Under the pieces are notes generated by a model. The model ran no database searches and had not been told where the DNA came from. It saw only the letters and a program-made list of their open reading frames with translations. From Methylocella sp. (GTDB lineage: Bacteria > Pseudomonadota > Alphaproteobacteria > Rhizobiales > Beijerinckiaceae): DNA of 64,000 nucleotides. Shown one piece after another: positions 1 to 8,849 of the stretch. Positions within the stretch are counted from its first letter, which is position 1, and every line of letters begins with the position of its first letter. The stretch covers positions 2,460,501-2,524,500 of the forward strand of contig JBBCGG010000001.1 of NCBI GenBank assembly GCA_037200525.1, written 5' to 3'. Both the position numbers and the translations under genes were made by a program.

Positions 1-1943
1 GCAATTTGCCGGACAACGCCGATCCGCTCGATCCCAAGATCGAGGACGCCGAAGAGCGCAACCGGATGGTCCGCACCTTCGCGCGGGGCCTGACCAAAGC
101 CTCGGGCTTTGTGCTTCCGGTGCAGCGCTGGAACGCCGTCGCCAGCGCGCAGCCCCACATGCGCTGGAAGAGCGAGAAATGGACCCTTCGACGCGGCAAG
201 CTTTTCCTCGTGCCGGGCGATTCTCCGGTTGGATATCGGCTGCCCCTGTCGTCGCTGCCGTGGGTTCCGCCCTCGGCCTATCCTTACACGCACCCGCAGG
301 ATCCGCTTGAGGAGCGCGGGCCGTTGCCCGATGCGCGCGAACTGGCGCAGCGGGTCGAACATTTCGAGCGCTCGGCCGAACCGGCGACGGCGCGGCAGGA
401 GCGCATCGAGCAGGAGGCGATCGAGGGCGCCGTCCGCACGGCGCTTTCAGTCGAGCCGCGCGACGGCGTCATTTGCGTCTTCATGCCTCCTGTCGAAAAA
501 CTGGACGACTATCTTGAACTTCTCGCCGCGGTCGAGGCCAGCGCCAAGGCGACCGGCGCAAAAATCTATATCGAGGGATATCCGCCGCCGTTCGATCCGC
601 GCGTCGAAGTCATCAAAGTGACCCCCGATCCCGGCGTTATCGAGGTCAATATTCAGCCGGCCGCAAGCTGGCGCGCCGCCGTCGATACGACCAAGGGCCT
701 CTATGAGGACGCGCGTCAGGTGCGCCTCGGGGCCGATAAATTCATGCTGGATGGGCGCCATACCGGCACCGGCGGCGGCAATCATGTCGTGCTCGGCGGC
801 GCGACGCCGCCCGATTCGCCCTTCCTGCGGCGGCCAGACTTGTTAAAAAGCCTGGTGCTCTACTGGCAGCGCCATCCGTCGCTGTCCTATCTGTTCTCGG
901 GGCTGTTTATTGGCCCAACGAGCCAGGCGCCGCGCATCGACGAAGCCCGTCACGATCAGCTCTATGAACTCGAAATCGCCTTGGCGAGCGTCCCGAGCCG
1001 CGGCGAGAAGATCCCGCTTTGGCTGGTCGACCGGCTGTTCCGCAATCTTCTGGTCGACGTGACCGGCAACACCCATCGCGCGGAAATCTGCATCGACAAA
1101 CTATACTCGCCGGATGGGCCGACGGGGCGGCTGGGGCTGCTCGAATTCCGTGCATTTGAAATGCCGCCGGACGCCCGGATGAGTCTTGCGCAGCAATTGC
1201 TGCTGCGCGCGCTCGTCGCCTGGTTTTGGCGCGAGCCGCAGCAAGGCAATCTGGTGCGTTGGGGCACCGCCCTGCATGATCGATTCATGCTGCCCCATTT
1301 TATCTGGGAGGATTTTTTGGGCGTCCTCGCCGATCTCGCTCGGGCCGGCTATGCGTTCGATCCGGTCTGGTTTGAGGCGCAGCGCGAGTTTCGGTTTCCT
1401 TTCTGCGGCGCCATCGAGCATGGCGGCGTGAAAATTGAACTTCGTCAGGCTCTGGAGCCCTGGCACGTGATGGGCGAGACGGGCGCGATTGGCGGCACCG
1501 TGCGCTTCGTCGATTCCTCCATCGAGCGTTTGGAGGTGAAAGCGACGGGCTTCGTCGAGGGGCGCCATGTCATTGCTTGCAACGGCCGCCGGATGCCGCT
1601 GACGGCGACCGGAGTTTTGGGCGAGGCGGTCGCCGGCGTGCGCTTCAAAGCGTGGCAAGCCGCCGTGGGTCTGCATCCGACGACGCCGGTCCATGCGCCT
1701 TTGACCTTCGATCTCATCGACGCATGGAACGGGCGCTCGCTCGGCGGCTGCGTCTATCATGTCGCCCACCCCGGTGGGCGCAATTATGAGACGTTTCCGG
1801 TCAATTCCTATGAGGCCGAGGCGCGCCGCCTCGCGCGTTTCCAGGATTTTGGCCACACGCCCGGCCCCATCGCGACGCCCGCCGAAGAGCGCAACGCCGA
1901 TTTTCCGCTGACCTTGGATCTGCGCCGTCCGCAGGGGGCATAG
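1..1943 (+). CDS. DUF2126 (transglutaminase-associated) protein, C-terminal part
   Basis: The gene enters from the left edge in an open frame (first whole codon at base 3), so this is the last ~647 residues of a longer protein. Family members are usually about 1,100 residues, with a transglutaminase-like N-terminal domain followed by DUF2126. Family-typical stretches here are the segment around [17 protein letters not shown], the following [16 protein letters not shown], and [13 protein letters not shown]. The TTG at position 6 is only the first possible start inside the window; nothing suggests it is real. The biochemical role of DUF2126 is not established. The stop at 1941-1943 is followed by about 300 non-coding bases and an IS. 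Family call is from recognition of conserved segments, not a search. Confidence 0.85.
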   Translation, partial: NLPDNADPLDPKIEDAEERNRMVRTFARGLTKASGFVLPVQRWNAVASAQPHMRWKSEKWTLRRGKLFLVPGDSPVGYRLPLSSLPWVPPSAYPYTHPQDPLEERGPLPDARELAQRVEHFERSAEPATARQERIEQEAIEGAVRTALSVEPRDGVICVFMPPVEKLDDYLELLAAVEASAKATGAKIYIEGYPPPFDPRVEVIKVTPDPGVIEVNIQPAASWRAAVDTTKGLYEDARQVRLGADKFMLDGRHTGTGGGNHVVLGGATPPDSPFLRRPDLLKSLVLYWQRHPSLSYLFSGLFIGPTSQAPRIDEARHDQLYELEIALASVPSRGEKIPLWLVDRLFRNLLVDVTGNTHRAEICIDKLYSPDGPTGRLGLLEFRAFEMPPDARMSLAQQLLLRALVAWFWREPQQGNLVRWGTALHDRFMLPHFIWEDFLGVLADLARAGYAFDPVWFEAQREFRFPFCGAIEHGGVKIELRQALEPWHVMGETGAIGGTVRFVDSSIERLEVKATGFVEGRHVIACNGRRMPLTATGVLGEAVAGVRFKAWQAAVGLHPTTPVHAPLTFDLIDAWNGRSLGGCVYHVAHPGGRNYETFPVNSYEAEARRLARFQDFGHTPGPIATPAEERNADFPLTLDLRRPQGA

Positions 1944-2240
1944 AATCAAGCTGTCGCGGTGCGCGGTGATGGAACTGGTAGAGTTTCTACGATGGGGCGG
2001 CGGTCCTTTGCTTCGTCCATTGAACGAGCAGGATGCGTCGCCAGCGAACATCCGCAAAATTCTAGTGTAGGGGCCGGTTTTGGCCGGAAGCGGGCGGTCC
2101 GCTTTGGGCGAGCGGGGCACCAAAGCGGCCATTCGCGTCTGCAGCGTCTATTGGCAGTTTGCCACCGAAGTTCGTCGATCAGGGGTTTCGCCGCCTCTCC
2201 GGTAAGCACACGTCGCTCCGGCAAACCACAGAACGTTCTA
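1944..2240. other. intergenic, no gene seen
   Basis: About 300 bases between the DUF2126 stop and the left end of IS866 copy A. Open frames here run into the IS or have no coding character. I see no RNA gene or convincing terminator. Confidence 0.5.
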
Positions 2241-3106
2241 GGCAGTAGTGACGAATTACCTGAGCATGATAGCAATAGCGGCGAGCAATACGAAGCCTCG
2301 GTAGTTTGCGAGGAGCTTGTCGTATCGGGTTGCGACGCGCCGGAACTGCTTCAGTTTATTGAAGAAACGCTCGACGAGATTGCGCTCCTTGTAGAGCGCC
2401 TTGTCGTAGGGGAGCGGCGCGCGGCGATTGGATTTTGATGGGATCACCGGCTCAGCCTCACGCATAAGAACAGCCTTGCGCAAGTGATTGGCGTCATAAC
2501 CTTTATCGGCGATGATCGCATCGGCCGCAAAGCCTTCGATCAGGGCGTGCGCTTTTGTGATGTCGTTGCGCTGCCCAGGTCCGAGAAGGAGCCGAACGGG
2601 GTTGCCGAGTGCGTCTGTCGCGGCGTGGATTTTGGTGCTCAAACCACCGCGAGAGCGGCCCAGGCCTTGGGCATCCGCCCTCCTTTGGCGATCCTTGCGC
2701 CGGCCGCGTGCTGATGGGCGCGCACGATTGTTGAGTCGATCATCAGCCATTCGAGATCGGCCTCGGCGGTGAATGCCTCAAGAAATCCGTCCAAGGCGCC
2801 GCGCTCGATCCAGCGATAGTAGCGGCGTTTCACCGCCTGATGGTCGCCGAAGCGTTCGGGCAGATCGCGCCAGCGGCCGCCCGAGCGGGCCATCCATAAC
2901 AGCGCGTCGACGAAGCGTCGATTGTCGCAGCGCGGCCCGCGCTGGCCGGCTCTTCCGCCTGGCACAAGATCACAAAGCCGCTCCCATTGATCGTCTCGCA
3001 GCGCATCGACATCCCGAATCATCAAGGCTGATCTCCAAAAATCAGCCTTGAATCATGGAAAGATCCTCGCGAGAATCCCCCAAACGCCGAATTCGTCACC
3101 ACGGCC
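2241..3106 (-). mobile_element. IS5-family (IS427-like) insertion sequence, 866 bp, copy A
   Basis: Imperfect terminal inverted repeats: GGCAGTAGTGACGAAT at the left, and GGCCGTGGTGACGAAT read inward from the right. TA is present on both sides (2239-2240 and 3107-3108), and the surrounding bases make CTAG at each edge, so the duplication is TA or CTAG. The same element is at 15138-16003 (866 bp, near-identical) and 38751-39615 (opposite orientation, 865 bp). The transposase is on the minus strand. Confidence 0.92.
2256..3022 (-). CDS. IS5-family transposase OrfA/OrfB (frameshift-fused)
   Basis: Two overlapping frames. OrfA spans 3022 down to 2639 (starts MIRDVDALRDDQWE) and OrfB runs down to 2256. 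OrfB lies in the -1 frame relative to OrfA, which fits the frameshift-made OrfAB transposase of IS427-group elements. DDE-type segments are seen: MIDSTIVRAHQHAAG, IADKGYDANHLRKA, and KERNLVERFFNKLKQFRR near the end. Identical in layout to copy B. One C/T difference from copy B falls near 2684 (RRAD here, RGAD there). Likely functional as judged by intact frames. Confidence 0.88.
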
Positions 3107-3344
3107 TAGGAGGCACCCCACCCCCCAAAAATGGGTCGTCGACCGTGAGCTCGACCCTCAGCCGCGCGCCTTACGCCTCAAAATCACGCTAACCCAAATT
3201 TTTTATCTGGCCGCGATCATTCGGCCCGCGGGACAGCAGACTGTCACGCAGAGCTTTTCGGCCAATGTCATAGGGACATTTTTGACTTAGCCGTGGCCGT
3301 TTTGTAGCACTGAACAGCGAGGCTGATTCGCTGGATCACCCCTA
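3107..3344. other. intergenic between IS866 copy A and the three-gene operon
   Basis: No credible gene. The right part leads into the promoter described at 3345-3374. The first ~30 bases are a C-rich run of no recognised function. Confidence 0.5.
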
Positions 3345-3374
3345 GTTGAATTTGAGTTCAACACCTACTATAGT
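3345..3374 (+). promoter_or_regulatory. promoter with overlapping operator-like palindrome
   Basis: TTGAAT (3346-3351), a 17-base spacer and TATAGT (3369-3374) make a good sigma-70-type promoter. A perfect 6-bp inverted repeat, GTTGAA/TTCAAC with a 6-base centre (3345-3362), covers the -35 box. This is the expected place for an operator bound by the helix-turn-helix protein encoded second in the operon. Predicted from sequence only. Confidence 0.6.
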
Positions 3375-3378
3375 GCCT

Positions 3379-3873
3379 ATGCAACGCCTCCGGCCGGTCC
3401 ACCCGCGCAGGGCGTCCCGCGTTGTGCGAAGAGACTTGCATGTAACAGATGATATCTTTGATCTGCTTGCTGGTGGCTCCGCAGCGGCCACTGCTGACTT
3501 CCCAGACGCGCACGCTCACAGTCTTATCGATTCGTTTTTGCTCGGTGAATATGTGTCGGTTTGCCTATGCGGTGATCACGAGGCAGATCTAAAAAGGCTT
3601 CGAGCCGTCGATGAGGTTTGGGTCTTATGTTTCCGTCGAGTCCAACTAAATCAATGGCGCGTGATAGGCAGGTTCAGCAAACCGAACACGTTTGTGGGCC
3701 TTTCCATTCACCGTCGAGGCGAAATTAATACGTGGAAAAAGTACAACTCCGCAGCTCAAGCTTTTATATCGAAGTGGAATTCAACCCTTCACGGTCGTGC
3801 GCCGTTGAGGGGAAATCACTGGACAGATTATCTAACCGGACCCGTGCAGGATCGAGATGACCCATTCTCTTAA
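3379..3873 (+). CDS. unrecognised protein, first gene of a three-gene operon
   Basis: I do not recognise a family with confidence. The frame is open from TTG 3346, but that codon lies in the -35 box; ATG 3379 falls within a few bases of the predicted transcription start, so translation may be near-leaderless (164 residues), or start later, for example at GTG 3424. The middle contains a segment VDEVWVLCFRR...WRVIGRFSKPNTFVGLSIHRR whose beta-strand/basic pattern faintly recalls RelE/HigB-type toxins; this is weak. It overlaps the next gene by 17 bases, implying translational coupling. Codon use is less GC-biased than in the flanking chromosomal genes, hinting at transfer. A toxin role is a guess from gene order only. 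Confidence 0.55.
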   Translation: MQRLRPVHPRRASRVVRRDLHVTDDIFDLLAGGSAAATADFPDAHAHSLIDSFLLGEYVSVCLCGDHEADLKRLRAVDEVWVLCFRRVQLNQWRVIGRFSKPNTFVGLSIHRRGEINTWKKYNSAAQAFISKWNSTLHGRAPLRGNHWTDYLTGPVQDRDDPFS

Positions 3874-4360
3874 GACCTCAAAATTTGATGAAAACGAACG
3901 CGAGTTTTTGGGGTTAACCCTCGCGCGCCAAATTTTTGGTGCGCTCTATTTGGCGGTTCAATTTCGAAAAGCCTCGCAGGGTCTCAGTCGCGTCGATTTT
4001 GGCGACCGGACCGGGCGCGATAAAACGGGCGTTAGTAAGTTACTGAGCGGGCCGGGAAATTGGACGACGCGAACCATCTCCGATGTTGCAAACGCGCTTG
4101 AACTGGATGTGCAAATAACGTTCGTCGATCGGTACAATCCATATCGGGCGTTCACGCCTACCGGGATTAATTACCTCCCCGTTAATGTAGCCGCTCAAGG
4201 TTACATGAACTCAATGGGTGGAGCGAATAGTGGGATGATGGTTGAAGAGTGGCATCGGAATAGCACGAACATCCCGAAATTAGCCAGTCCTCAAGTCTCT
4301 CTGCCCCTGGCTGCGCCTTCGGTGCAAAACGCCGGTACGATTTCGCAAATGGTCGCCTAA
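3857..4360 (+). CDS. XRE-like helix-turn-helix protein
   Basis: A 167-residue protein. Residues ~30-80 read as a helix-turn-helix: LSRVDFGDRTGRDKTGVSKL followed by LSGPGNWTTRTISDVANALEL, the pattern of XRE/Cro-type regulators. The C-terminal ~85 residues are low in charge, rich in Gly/Asn/Ser/Pro and of unknown function; they exceed what a minimal antitoxin needs. It starts inside the previous gene and its stop overlaps the next start (base 4360 shared), so the three genes are almost certainly co-translated. A likely target is the GTTGAA/TTCAAC palindrome on the operon promoter (inference). Confidence 0.7.
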   Translation: MTHSLKTSKFDENEREFLGLTLARQIFGALYLAVQFRKASQGLSRVDFGDRTGRDKTGVSKLLSGPGNWTTRTISDVANALELDVQITFVDRYNPYRAFTPTGINYLPVNVAAQGYMNSMGGANSGMMVEEWHRNSTNIPKLASPQVSLPLAAPSVQNAGTISQMVA

Positions 4361-5016
4361 TGAGAGTGCTTTCCTACCTCGAAGCAAGCGTAACATGGAC
4401 CGCTTCCTGGGACGAGGTACGTCCTTTAGCCGGCGCTGCGCACGGGGTCGTTCTTGAATTCCTTCAGAAGCGGTATTCGTTTGCGAGTGCTAGCCAATCT
4501 CCATCGAGCCAGGCTACGGGTTTCGTAACGCCATTCCTGCAGATTGGCAGCTTTGAAGGACGCTCGCCCCCCTCGCCGATCGGACAAATAGATTTTCAGC
4601 CGGCAGCAATCGTTGTTTCGTCATCGACGACGGAAGCCGCCATCGAAATTTTCGACGATGTGATGAGCAGTCTGGAATCCGAGTTTGGATTTCGTACGCC
4701 GCCTGACCGGCCCAGAAAATACGCGAGCACAATAGTATCACAATTGGATTTTCGTATTTCTGAGGCGCTGTCGAAGTGGAGCGGTGTCTTGGACTTTATT
4801 AAAAAGTATCAAGGGGATAACGGAAGTACAATGGCGCCTGTTTCTGTGCGGTTTATGGCCTTGGATGGCGGCCAGCCTTCAGTTAATCAATTTACGTTTG
4901 AAAGACGGTTCCCTATCATTGATGGGGACGAAAGAATATTTACGCTTGCTCCCCTAAGTACCACGGACCATGAGCTTCTTCTTCAGCATATCGAAACAAT
5001 ATTCGGAAAAGCGTGA
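4360..5016 (+). CDS. unrecognised protein, third gene of the operon
   Basis: 218 residues, ATG overlapping the preceding stop by one base (TAATG). No signal peptide or membrane segment is seen. The C-terminal end (FERRFPIIDGDERIFTLAPL, then STTDHELLLQHIETIFG) has the look of a small alpha/beta protein of the SecB-like or TIGR04255-like kind, but the match is impressionistic. If it were a chaperone, the set would mirror three-gene toxin-antitoxin-chaperone modules, which have the same order of toxin, XRE antitoxin, chaperone. That is a hypothesis. The gene ends just before the ParB remnant. Confidence 0.55.
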   Translation: MRVLSYLEASVTWTASWDEVRPLAGAAHGVVLEFLQKRYSFASASQSPSSQATGFVTPFLQIGSFEGRSPPSPIGQIDFQPAAIVVSSSTTEAAIEIFDDVMSSLESEFGFRTPPDRPRKYASTIVSQLDFRISEALSKWSGVLDFIKKYQGDNGSTMAPVSVRFMALDGGQPSVNQFTFERRFPIIDGDERIFTLAPLSTTDHELLLQHIETIFGKA

Positions 5017-5400
5017 GCTCGTATTCCGAATCTTAGATTTAGGCCGGAGATAGGCCGTATAAAGGATCGGTTCCGGGGGGAGATAGCCGAGAATTTGCAT
5101 CGGGCAGATCTGACCACGCTCGAGAGGTCCGAACATATAGCGGAGTGGGTGCGGCTCGCAGATAAACTGGTAAACTGGCCCAACTTGGGCCAGTTTCTAA
5201 AGGTGGTCGCGGAAACGAGGGCGGAACTCGCCTGGCCGCTCGCGAGATTGGCGTTGAGCGCAAAGCGGTCGGTCGGGCTGATAGAATCGCTTCGCTCTTT
5301 GATGATGCCAAAGAGGCAGCGCGCGAGGCCGGGCTCGACGATAACCAATCTGTTCTGCTGAAGGTGGCGCGAATCGATCCCGCGCGGCAAGTCCAGGTAG
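5017..5400 (+). pseudogene. ParB/RepB-like partition protein remnant
   Basis: Two adjacent frames together read like the middle of a ParB/RepB-type plasmid partition protein. Frame one has EIAENLHRADLTTLERSEHI then AEWVRLADK (to ~5168). Frame two has QLGPVSKGGRGNEGGTRLAA, REIGVERKAVGRADRIASLF and AREAGLDDNQSVLLKVA (to ~5400). The frame change coincides with an exact 8-bp tandem duplication at 5163-5178; with one copy removed the join reads ADKLAQLGPVSKGG, the family-typical sequence. The N-terminal nuclease-like half and the C-terminus are absent. Probably a relic of an integrated plasmid or mobile element. Confidence 0.75.
5163..5178 (+). repeat. 8-bp tandem duplication TAAACTGG x2 causing a frameshift
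   Basis: Exact head-to-tail copies at 5163-5170 and 5171-5178 inside the ParB remnant. The bases 5172-5196 also form a 12-bp-arm palindrome (AAACTGGCCCAA / TTGGGCCAGTTT around one C). Most of the palindrome comes from the coding sequence itself. Confidence 0.85.
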
Positions 5401-5474
5401 TTGGGGATATCGGCGACAAGTTGCCCGGAGAGGTCAGCCTACAGTCGCAGCTGTCGACATCCCGCTGCGATCGC

Positions 5475-6184
5475 TTACTCATTGACCAAAGCCGCCATCG
5501 TCTCTTCGAAAGCCGTCAGCATCGGATAATGGCTCGTATCGATCGTAATGACTCGCATAGCTGGGTCGGATTCCATCTCTGCAAGGCGGGTGGTCATGGG
5601 CGACTCGCCATACCCTGTGCAGACCACGTAAGAGACTGGAATATCCGGGCGGACCTTTAGGGCCGTCACCGGTTGATAAACGGTGCGCCAGGGTTGCGCG
5701 GTGAACCTCGGTTCAAGGTACGCTTCAATCGCCGGATCGTTCACGCCGAACACTGACAATGGAAATGGCGGCAACGGCAGGTTCTTGTCCTTATAGGTGT
5801 CAAAGAACGCCCTTTGATCTGGCGTGAGATAATCGACGAGCGCTCGTCCGTCCTCTGGCATGAAGGCGTCGAGATAGATCAGCTCTTTGATGCGCTCGGG
5901 GATGCGCGCGAGAACCCCGGTGACCACCATGCCGCCGTAGCTCCAGCCAACCAAAGTGATGTCTCGCAAACCCTCCATTTCGATGTGCGCGACAACGTCC
6001 TGGATATGGGTCTCCAGATCAGCGGTGTCATTGCCGGTATGCCCCGCTCGCCAAGGCCTGTCAGGGTCGGCGCGGTCGCCGTGTGGCCGAGCGCCCGCAG
6101 GCGAACGAGCACGTCTCGCCAGGCAAAGCCGCCCAGAAAACCGCTGTGGACAAGGACGAAAGTGCGGTGTGCAGCGTTACTCAT
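5475..6184 (-). pseudogene. alpha/beta hydrolase, frameshifted
   Basis: Start MSNAAHRTFVLVHSGFLGG at 6184; the oxyanion region and N-terminal strand are in one frame to ~6042, and the rest (DTADLETHIQDVVAHIEMEG, nucleophile elbow GWSYGG, LDAFMPEDG, catalytic His in TSHYPML) is in another. The frame changes in a run of four C (6042-6045, G on the coding strand) by one base. Total length (~236 residues) fits esterase-like alpha/beta hydrolases of the salicylate-esterase type. The start codon is only 6 bases from the left end of an IS3 element, so the native promoter and ribosome site have been cut off. A one-base assembly error is possible. Confidence 0.8.
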
Positions 6185-6190
6185 AAAAAC

Positions 6191-7460
6191 TGGTCTGCCC
6201 CCTGAAAAGTGATCCTCCGTGAAGTATGGGCTTATGAGCCTGATGGAGGACTGCGCAATGCCGAGGAAAAGACACAAGGCGGAAGAGATCGTCGCGAAGC
6301 TACGGCAAGTCGAAGTGCTTAGCGCGCAAGGGCGACCGGTCGCGGAGGCGATCCGCTCGATAGGGGTGACGGAAGTTACATACTATCGATGGCGGTCGGA
6401 ATACGGCGGCCTGAAGGGCGATCAGGTGAAGCGGCTGAAGGAGCTGGAGGCGGAGAATACGCGGCTCCGTCGAGCGGTGTCCGATTTGACGCTTGAGAAG
6501 CTGATCCTGAAAGAGGCTGCCTCGGGAAACTTCTGAGCTCCGCGCGTCGTCGCGCCTGCGTGGAGCATGTGATCGCCGAACATGGCGTTTCCGAGCGGTT
6601 CGCTTGCCGGGTTCTCGGTCAGCATCGCTCCACGCAGCGCAAGGTTCCGACCAAGCCCGATGACGAAGCGGCATTGATCGCCGACATCACGGCGCTCGCC
6701 ATCCAGTACGGCCGCTATGGCTACCGCCGCATCACGGCGATGTTGTGGGAGCGAGGCTGGAAGGTCAACGTCAAACGGGTCGAGCGGATCTGGCGACGCG
6801 AGGGGCTGAAAGTTCCGGCCAGACAACCCAAGCGCGGGCGTCTCTGGCTCAATGACGGCTCGTGCGTCCGGCTGCGCCCGCAATGCCCCAACCACGTCTG
6901 GTCCTATGACTTCGTCGAGGACCGCACTCATGATGGCAGGAAATATCGCATGCTGAATATCATCGACGAATTTACCCGCGAATGCATCGCGATCAGGATT
7001 AACCGGCAGCTGAAGGCAGCGGACGTCATCGACGTTCTCTCGGACCTCTTCATCTTGCGAGGGGTTCCGATCCACATTCGTTCCGACAACGGCCCGGAGT
7101 TCATCGCCAAGGCGTTGCGTGACTGGATTGCCGCCGTCGGCGCGAAGACCGCCTACATCATGCCGGGCAGTCCCTGGGAGAACGGCTATTGCGAGAGCTT
7201 CAACTCGAAGCTGCGCGACGAGCTTTTGAATGGTGAAATCTTCTACACTCTCAAGGAGGCGAAGGTCGTCATTGAGCGATGGCGACGCCACTACAACACC
7301 GTGCGCCCGCACTCATCGCTGGGCTACAAGCCGCCAGTCCCGGAGACCCTGCAATGGCCGGCTTCGCAATCCGGACCAGCTTCGCCCGCCACGCCAGCAA
7401 TAGCGCCAGGGCCGACAATGCACTAACATTCAAACTGGATCACCCCATGGGGGCAGGCCA
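6191..7460 (+). mobile_element. IS3-family (IS407-like) insertion sequence, 1270 bp
   Basis: Inverted ends: TGGTCTGCCCCCTG at 6191, and TGGCCTGCCCCCAT read inward from 7460, both followed by GTGATCC within a few bases. The flanking 4-mers (AAAC left, TTCC right) do not match, so no target duplication remains. The element joins a hydrolase start on the left to an IS481 scrap on the right, which suggests a deletion or recombination at one end after insertion. Confidence 0.88.
6258..7426 (+). CDS. IS3-family transposase OrfA/OrfB
   Basis: OrfA (6258-6536, 92 residues, MPRKRHKAEEIVAKLRQVEV) is a helix-turn-helix plus leucine-zipper protein ending LILKEAASGNF, as in IS407-group elements. OrfB (through 7426) is in the -1 frame and holds the rve-type integrase core: D in VWSYDFVEDRT, D in IRSDNGPEF, E in SPWENGYCESFNSKLRDE. 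OrfAB is expected to be made by frameshifting near the OrfA end. Both frames look intact, so the element may be active. Confidence 0.9.
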
Positions 7461-7648
7461 TTCCATTACCCCAATAGCGAGAGCCTCAAAGCGCATGTCC
7501 TCGCCTTCGTCGCAGCCTACAACTTCGCCAAGCATCTCAAGGCCTTGCGGTGGAAAACGCCGTTCGAGGCGATGGTTCACGCCTGGACAACCGATCCTTC
7601 AATCTTCAAAATCAACCCGCGTCACCTCATTCGGGACCAAACAACTAG
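7461..7648 (+). pseudogene. IS481-family transposase, C-terminal scrap
   Basis: Reads FHYPNSESLKAHVLAFVAAY, NFAKHLKALRWKTPFEAMVH, then AWTTDPSIFKINPRHLI: the end of an IS481-type transposase. The N-terminal three quarters are missing at the IS3 right end. Near 7631 one C appears to be missing from the expected end, which would otherwise read LIPGPNN and stop at TAG 7646-7648. It also abuts the truncated imuB on the opposite strand. Confidence 0.8.
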
Positions 7649-8076
7649 CGGCTACCGTCATCTCGGACGAGTCGGCCGCCGTCGCCGGCGCGGCGCCAAA
7701 GGTCGTCGATCGACGCGAAGGGCTGGTTGGCGCCAGTGGAATCCATAACCAGCCCGTCAGGCGCATCGGCCGCGACGATCGGGGCATATCGCTGCAGCAT
7801 CCACAGCGCCAGCCGCTCCAGCGCCTCGGCGTCGGCGGCGGGATCGGCGTCCTGGATCATCAGTCCCTGCACCAGCGCCTGAGCCTTGGTGGCGGGCATG
7901 CCGACGCGCAGGCCGGCGGCCTGGGCGACAGCGTCCGCCGCCAGCACCACCCGCCGTCTCCCGTCCCGTCCGACCAGGATGAGCGGCGCCTCAGGCGGAG
8001 GCGCTGCGTCGCCCGTCTTCCGCCTGACCCGGTCCGTGGACAAGGTCGGCAGGAAGACGGAGATGACTCGTGTCAT
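7645..8076 (-). pseudogene. imuB: ImuB-type Y-family polymerase-like protein, N-terminal fragment
   Basis: Begins MTRVISVFLPTLSTDRVRR and continues with the DinB-like fold (LVGRDGRRRVVLAADAVAQA, GLRVGMPATKAQAL, GLVMDSTGA). Only ~143 of the usual ~500 residues remain; the reading frame ends where the IS481 scrap begins. In ImuA-ImuB-DnaE2 cassettes ImuB is the non-catalytic hub linking the beta clamp and DnaE2, so this fragment cannot serve. Its start lies inside the end of imuA (8076 against imuA stop 7991), giving an 86-base overlap. No dnaE2 is visible. Confidence 0.85.
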
Positions 8077-8740
8077 CGCACGCCTCCAATTCAAAATCGG
8101 CGCTCTGACCGGCGCGGCAACGGATCAGCTCGATCAGCCAGCGCGGCCGGCCGACCCCTGGGACGGGGAGTGGTGTGGACGGCAGCGCCGAGACGCGCCA
8201 GCGCGACGTCGCGGCCGTCGGTTGCCCGAAATCAGATGCTTCGGTCTGTCGGCACCAGCGCCGGAGCGCGATGCCGAGGGTCCCCGATCCTTCGGCAGCG
8301 AGCTGAAGCCGCCGCGAAGCGGTCATCGGCAGGCGGGCGACTTCGGCCACCACGGTGCCCAGGCCGCCGTGCCGAAGTCCCTCTTCAAAGCAAGCGAGGA
8401 CGGTCTTGTCGTCGCCGCCTTCGAGATAGATGACGCGATCGGATTTCAGGCCGGCTTGAGAGAGCGCCGGCGCGAAAAGGTCTGGCCGCGTAATGCACCA
8501 GAGAACTTTGCCTTGCGTGCGGGCGGCGATCCCGGCGGCGAATAGCGCAGCGGCCGCGCCGTCGATCGCGCCGTTTCCCCCGCCGGCGACCTCATGCAAT
8601 GCACCGCGGGGGAGCCCACCGCCTGGAAGTCGTGAGTCCACCGCGGCGAGACCGAAGGGCAACACCGTTGTTGTGCGCCGGTGCCGGCCTTCGATCTGCC
8701 GGACCTGGAAGCGCAGCGACTCAAGGGCGGACGGGGCCAC
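7991..8740 (-). CDS. imuA: ImuA, SOS mutagenesis RecA-like protein
   Basis: About 249 residues: ALESLRFQVRQIEG start region, then LPFGLAAVDSRLPGGGLPRG and LHEVAGGG, typical of ImuA, with the end FELEACDDTSHLRLPADLV. ImuA works with ImuB and DnaE2 in damage-induced mutagenesis. I favour the GTG at 8740, because GAGGAGG lies ~12 bases upstream and the LexA box (8780-8794) is then 40 bases upstream. An ATG at 8779 is in frame but touches the LexA box. The gene seems whole, but its partner imuB is cut after ~143 residues, so the pathway is probably dead from this locus. Confidence 0.85.
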   Translation of the reverse strand: MAPSALESLRFQVRQIEGRHRRTTTVLPFGLAAVDSRLPGGGLPRGALHEVAGGGNGAIDGAAAALFAAGIAARTQGKVLWCITRPDLFAPALSQAGLKSDRVIYLEGGDDKTVLACFEEGLRHGGLGTVVAEVARLPMTASRRLQLAAEGSGTLGIALRRWCRQTEASDFGQPTAATSRWRVSALPSTPLPVPGVGRPRWLIELIRCRAGQSADFELEACDDTSHLRLPADLVHGPGQAEDGRRSASA

Positions 8741-8779
8741 ACGGCGTAAAGTGTCCTCCTCGGCACAGTGACGAGTCAT

Positions 8780-8794
8780 GTTCTCTATTTGTTC
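8780..8794 (-). promoter_or_regulatory. LexA (SOS) box, GTTC-N7-GTTC
   Basis: GTTC TCTATTT GTTC on the plus strand, GAAC-N7-GAAC on the imuA strand. This is the operator form known for alphaproteobacterial LexA. It lies directly upstream of imuA and about 145 bases from the divergent AbiEi-like gene. Confidence 0.8.
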
Positions 8795-8849
8795 GATGGA
8801 TGGGCCGAAAGAGTGAAGGCGACTGTTATCAGAGAGGATGGCATCCATG

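Noticed and set aside
1101-2132. 343-codon minus-strand frame under DUF2126
   Set aside because: Low-complexity, charged translation overlapping a strongly recognisable gene on the plus strand. No independent support.
5172-5196. 12-bp-arm palindrome as a terminator or protein-binding site
   Set aside because: Most of it lies in the ParB coding text (AQLGPV), and part was made by the 8-bp duplication; there is no T-tract. Noted only as a by-product.
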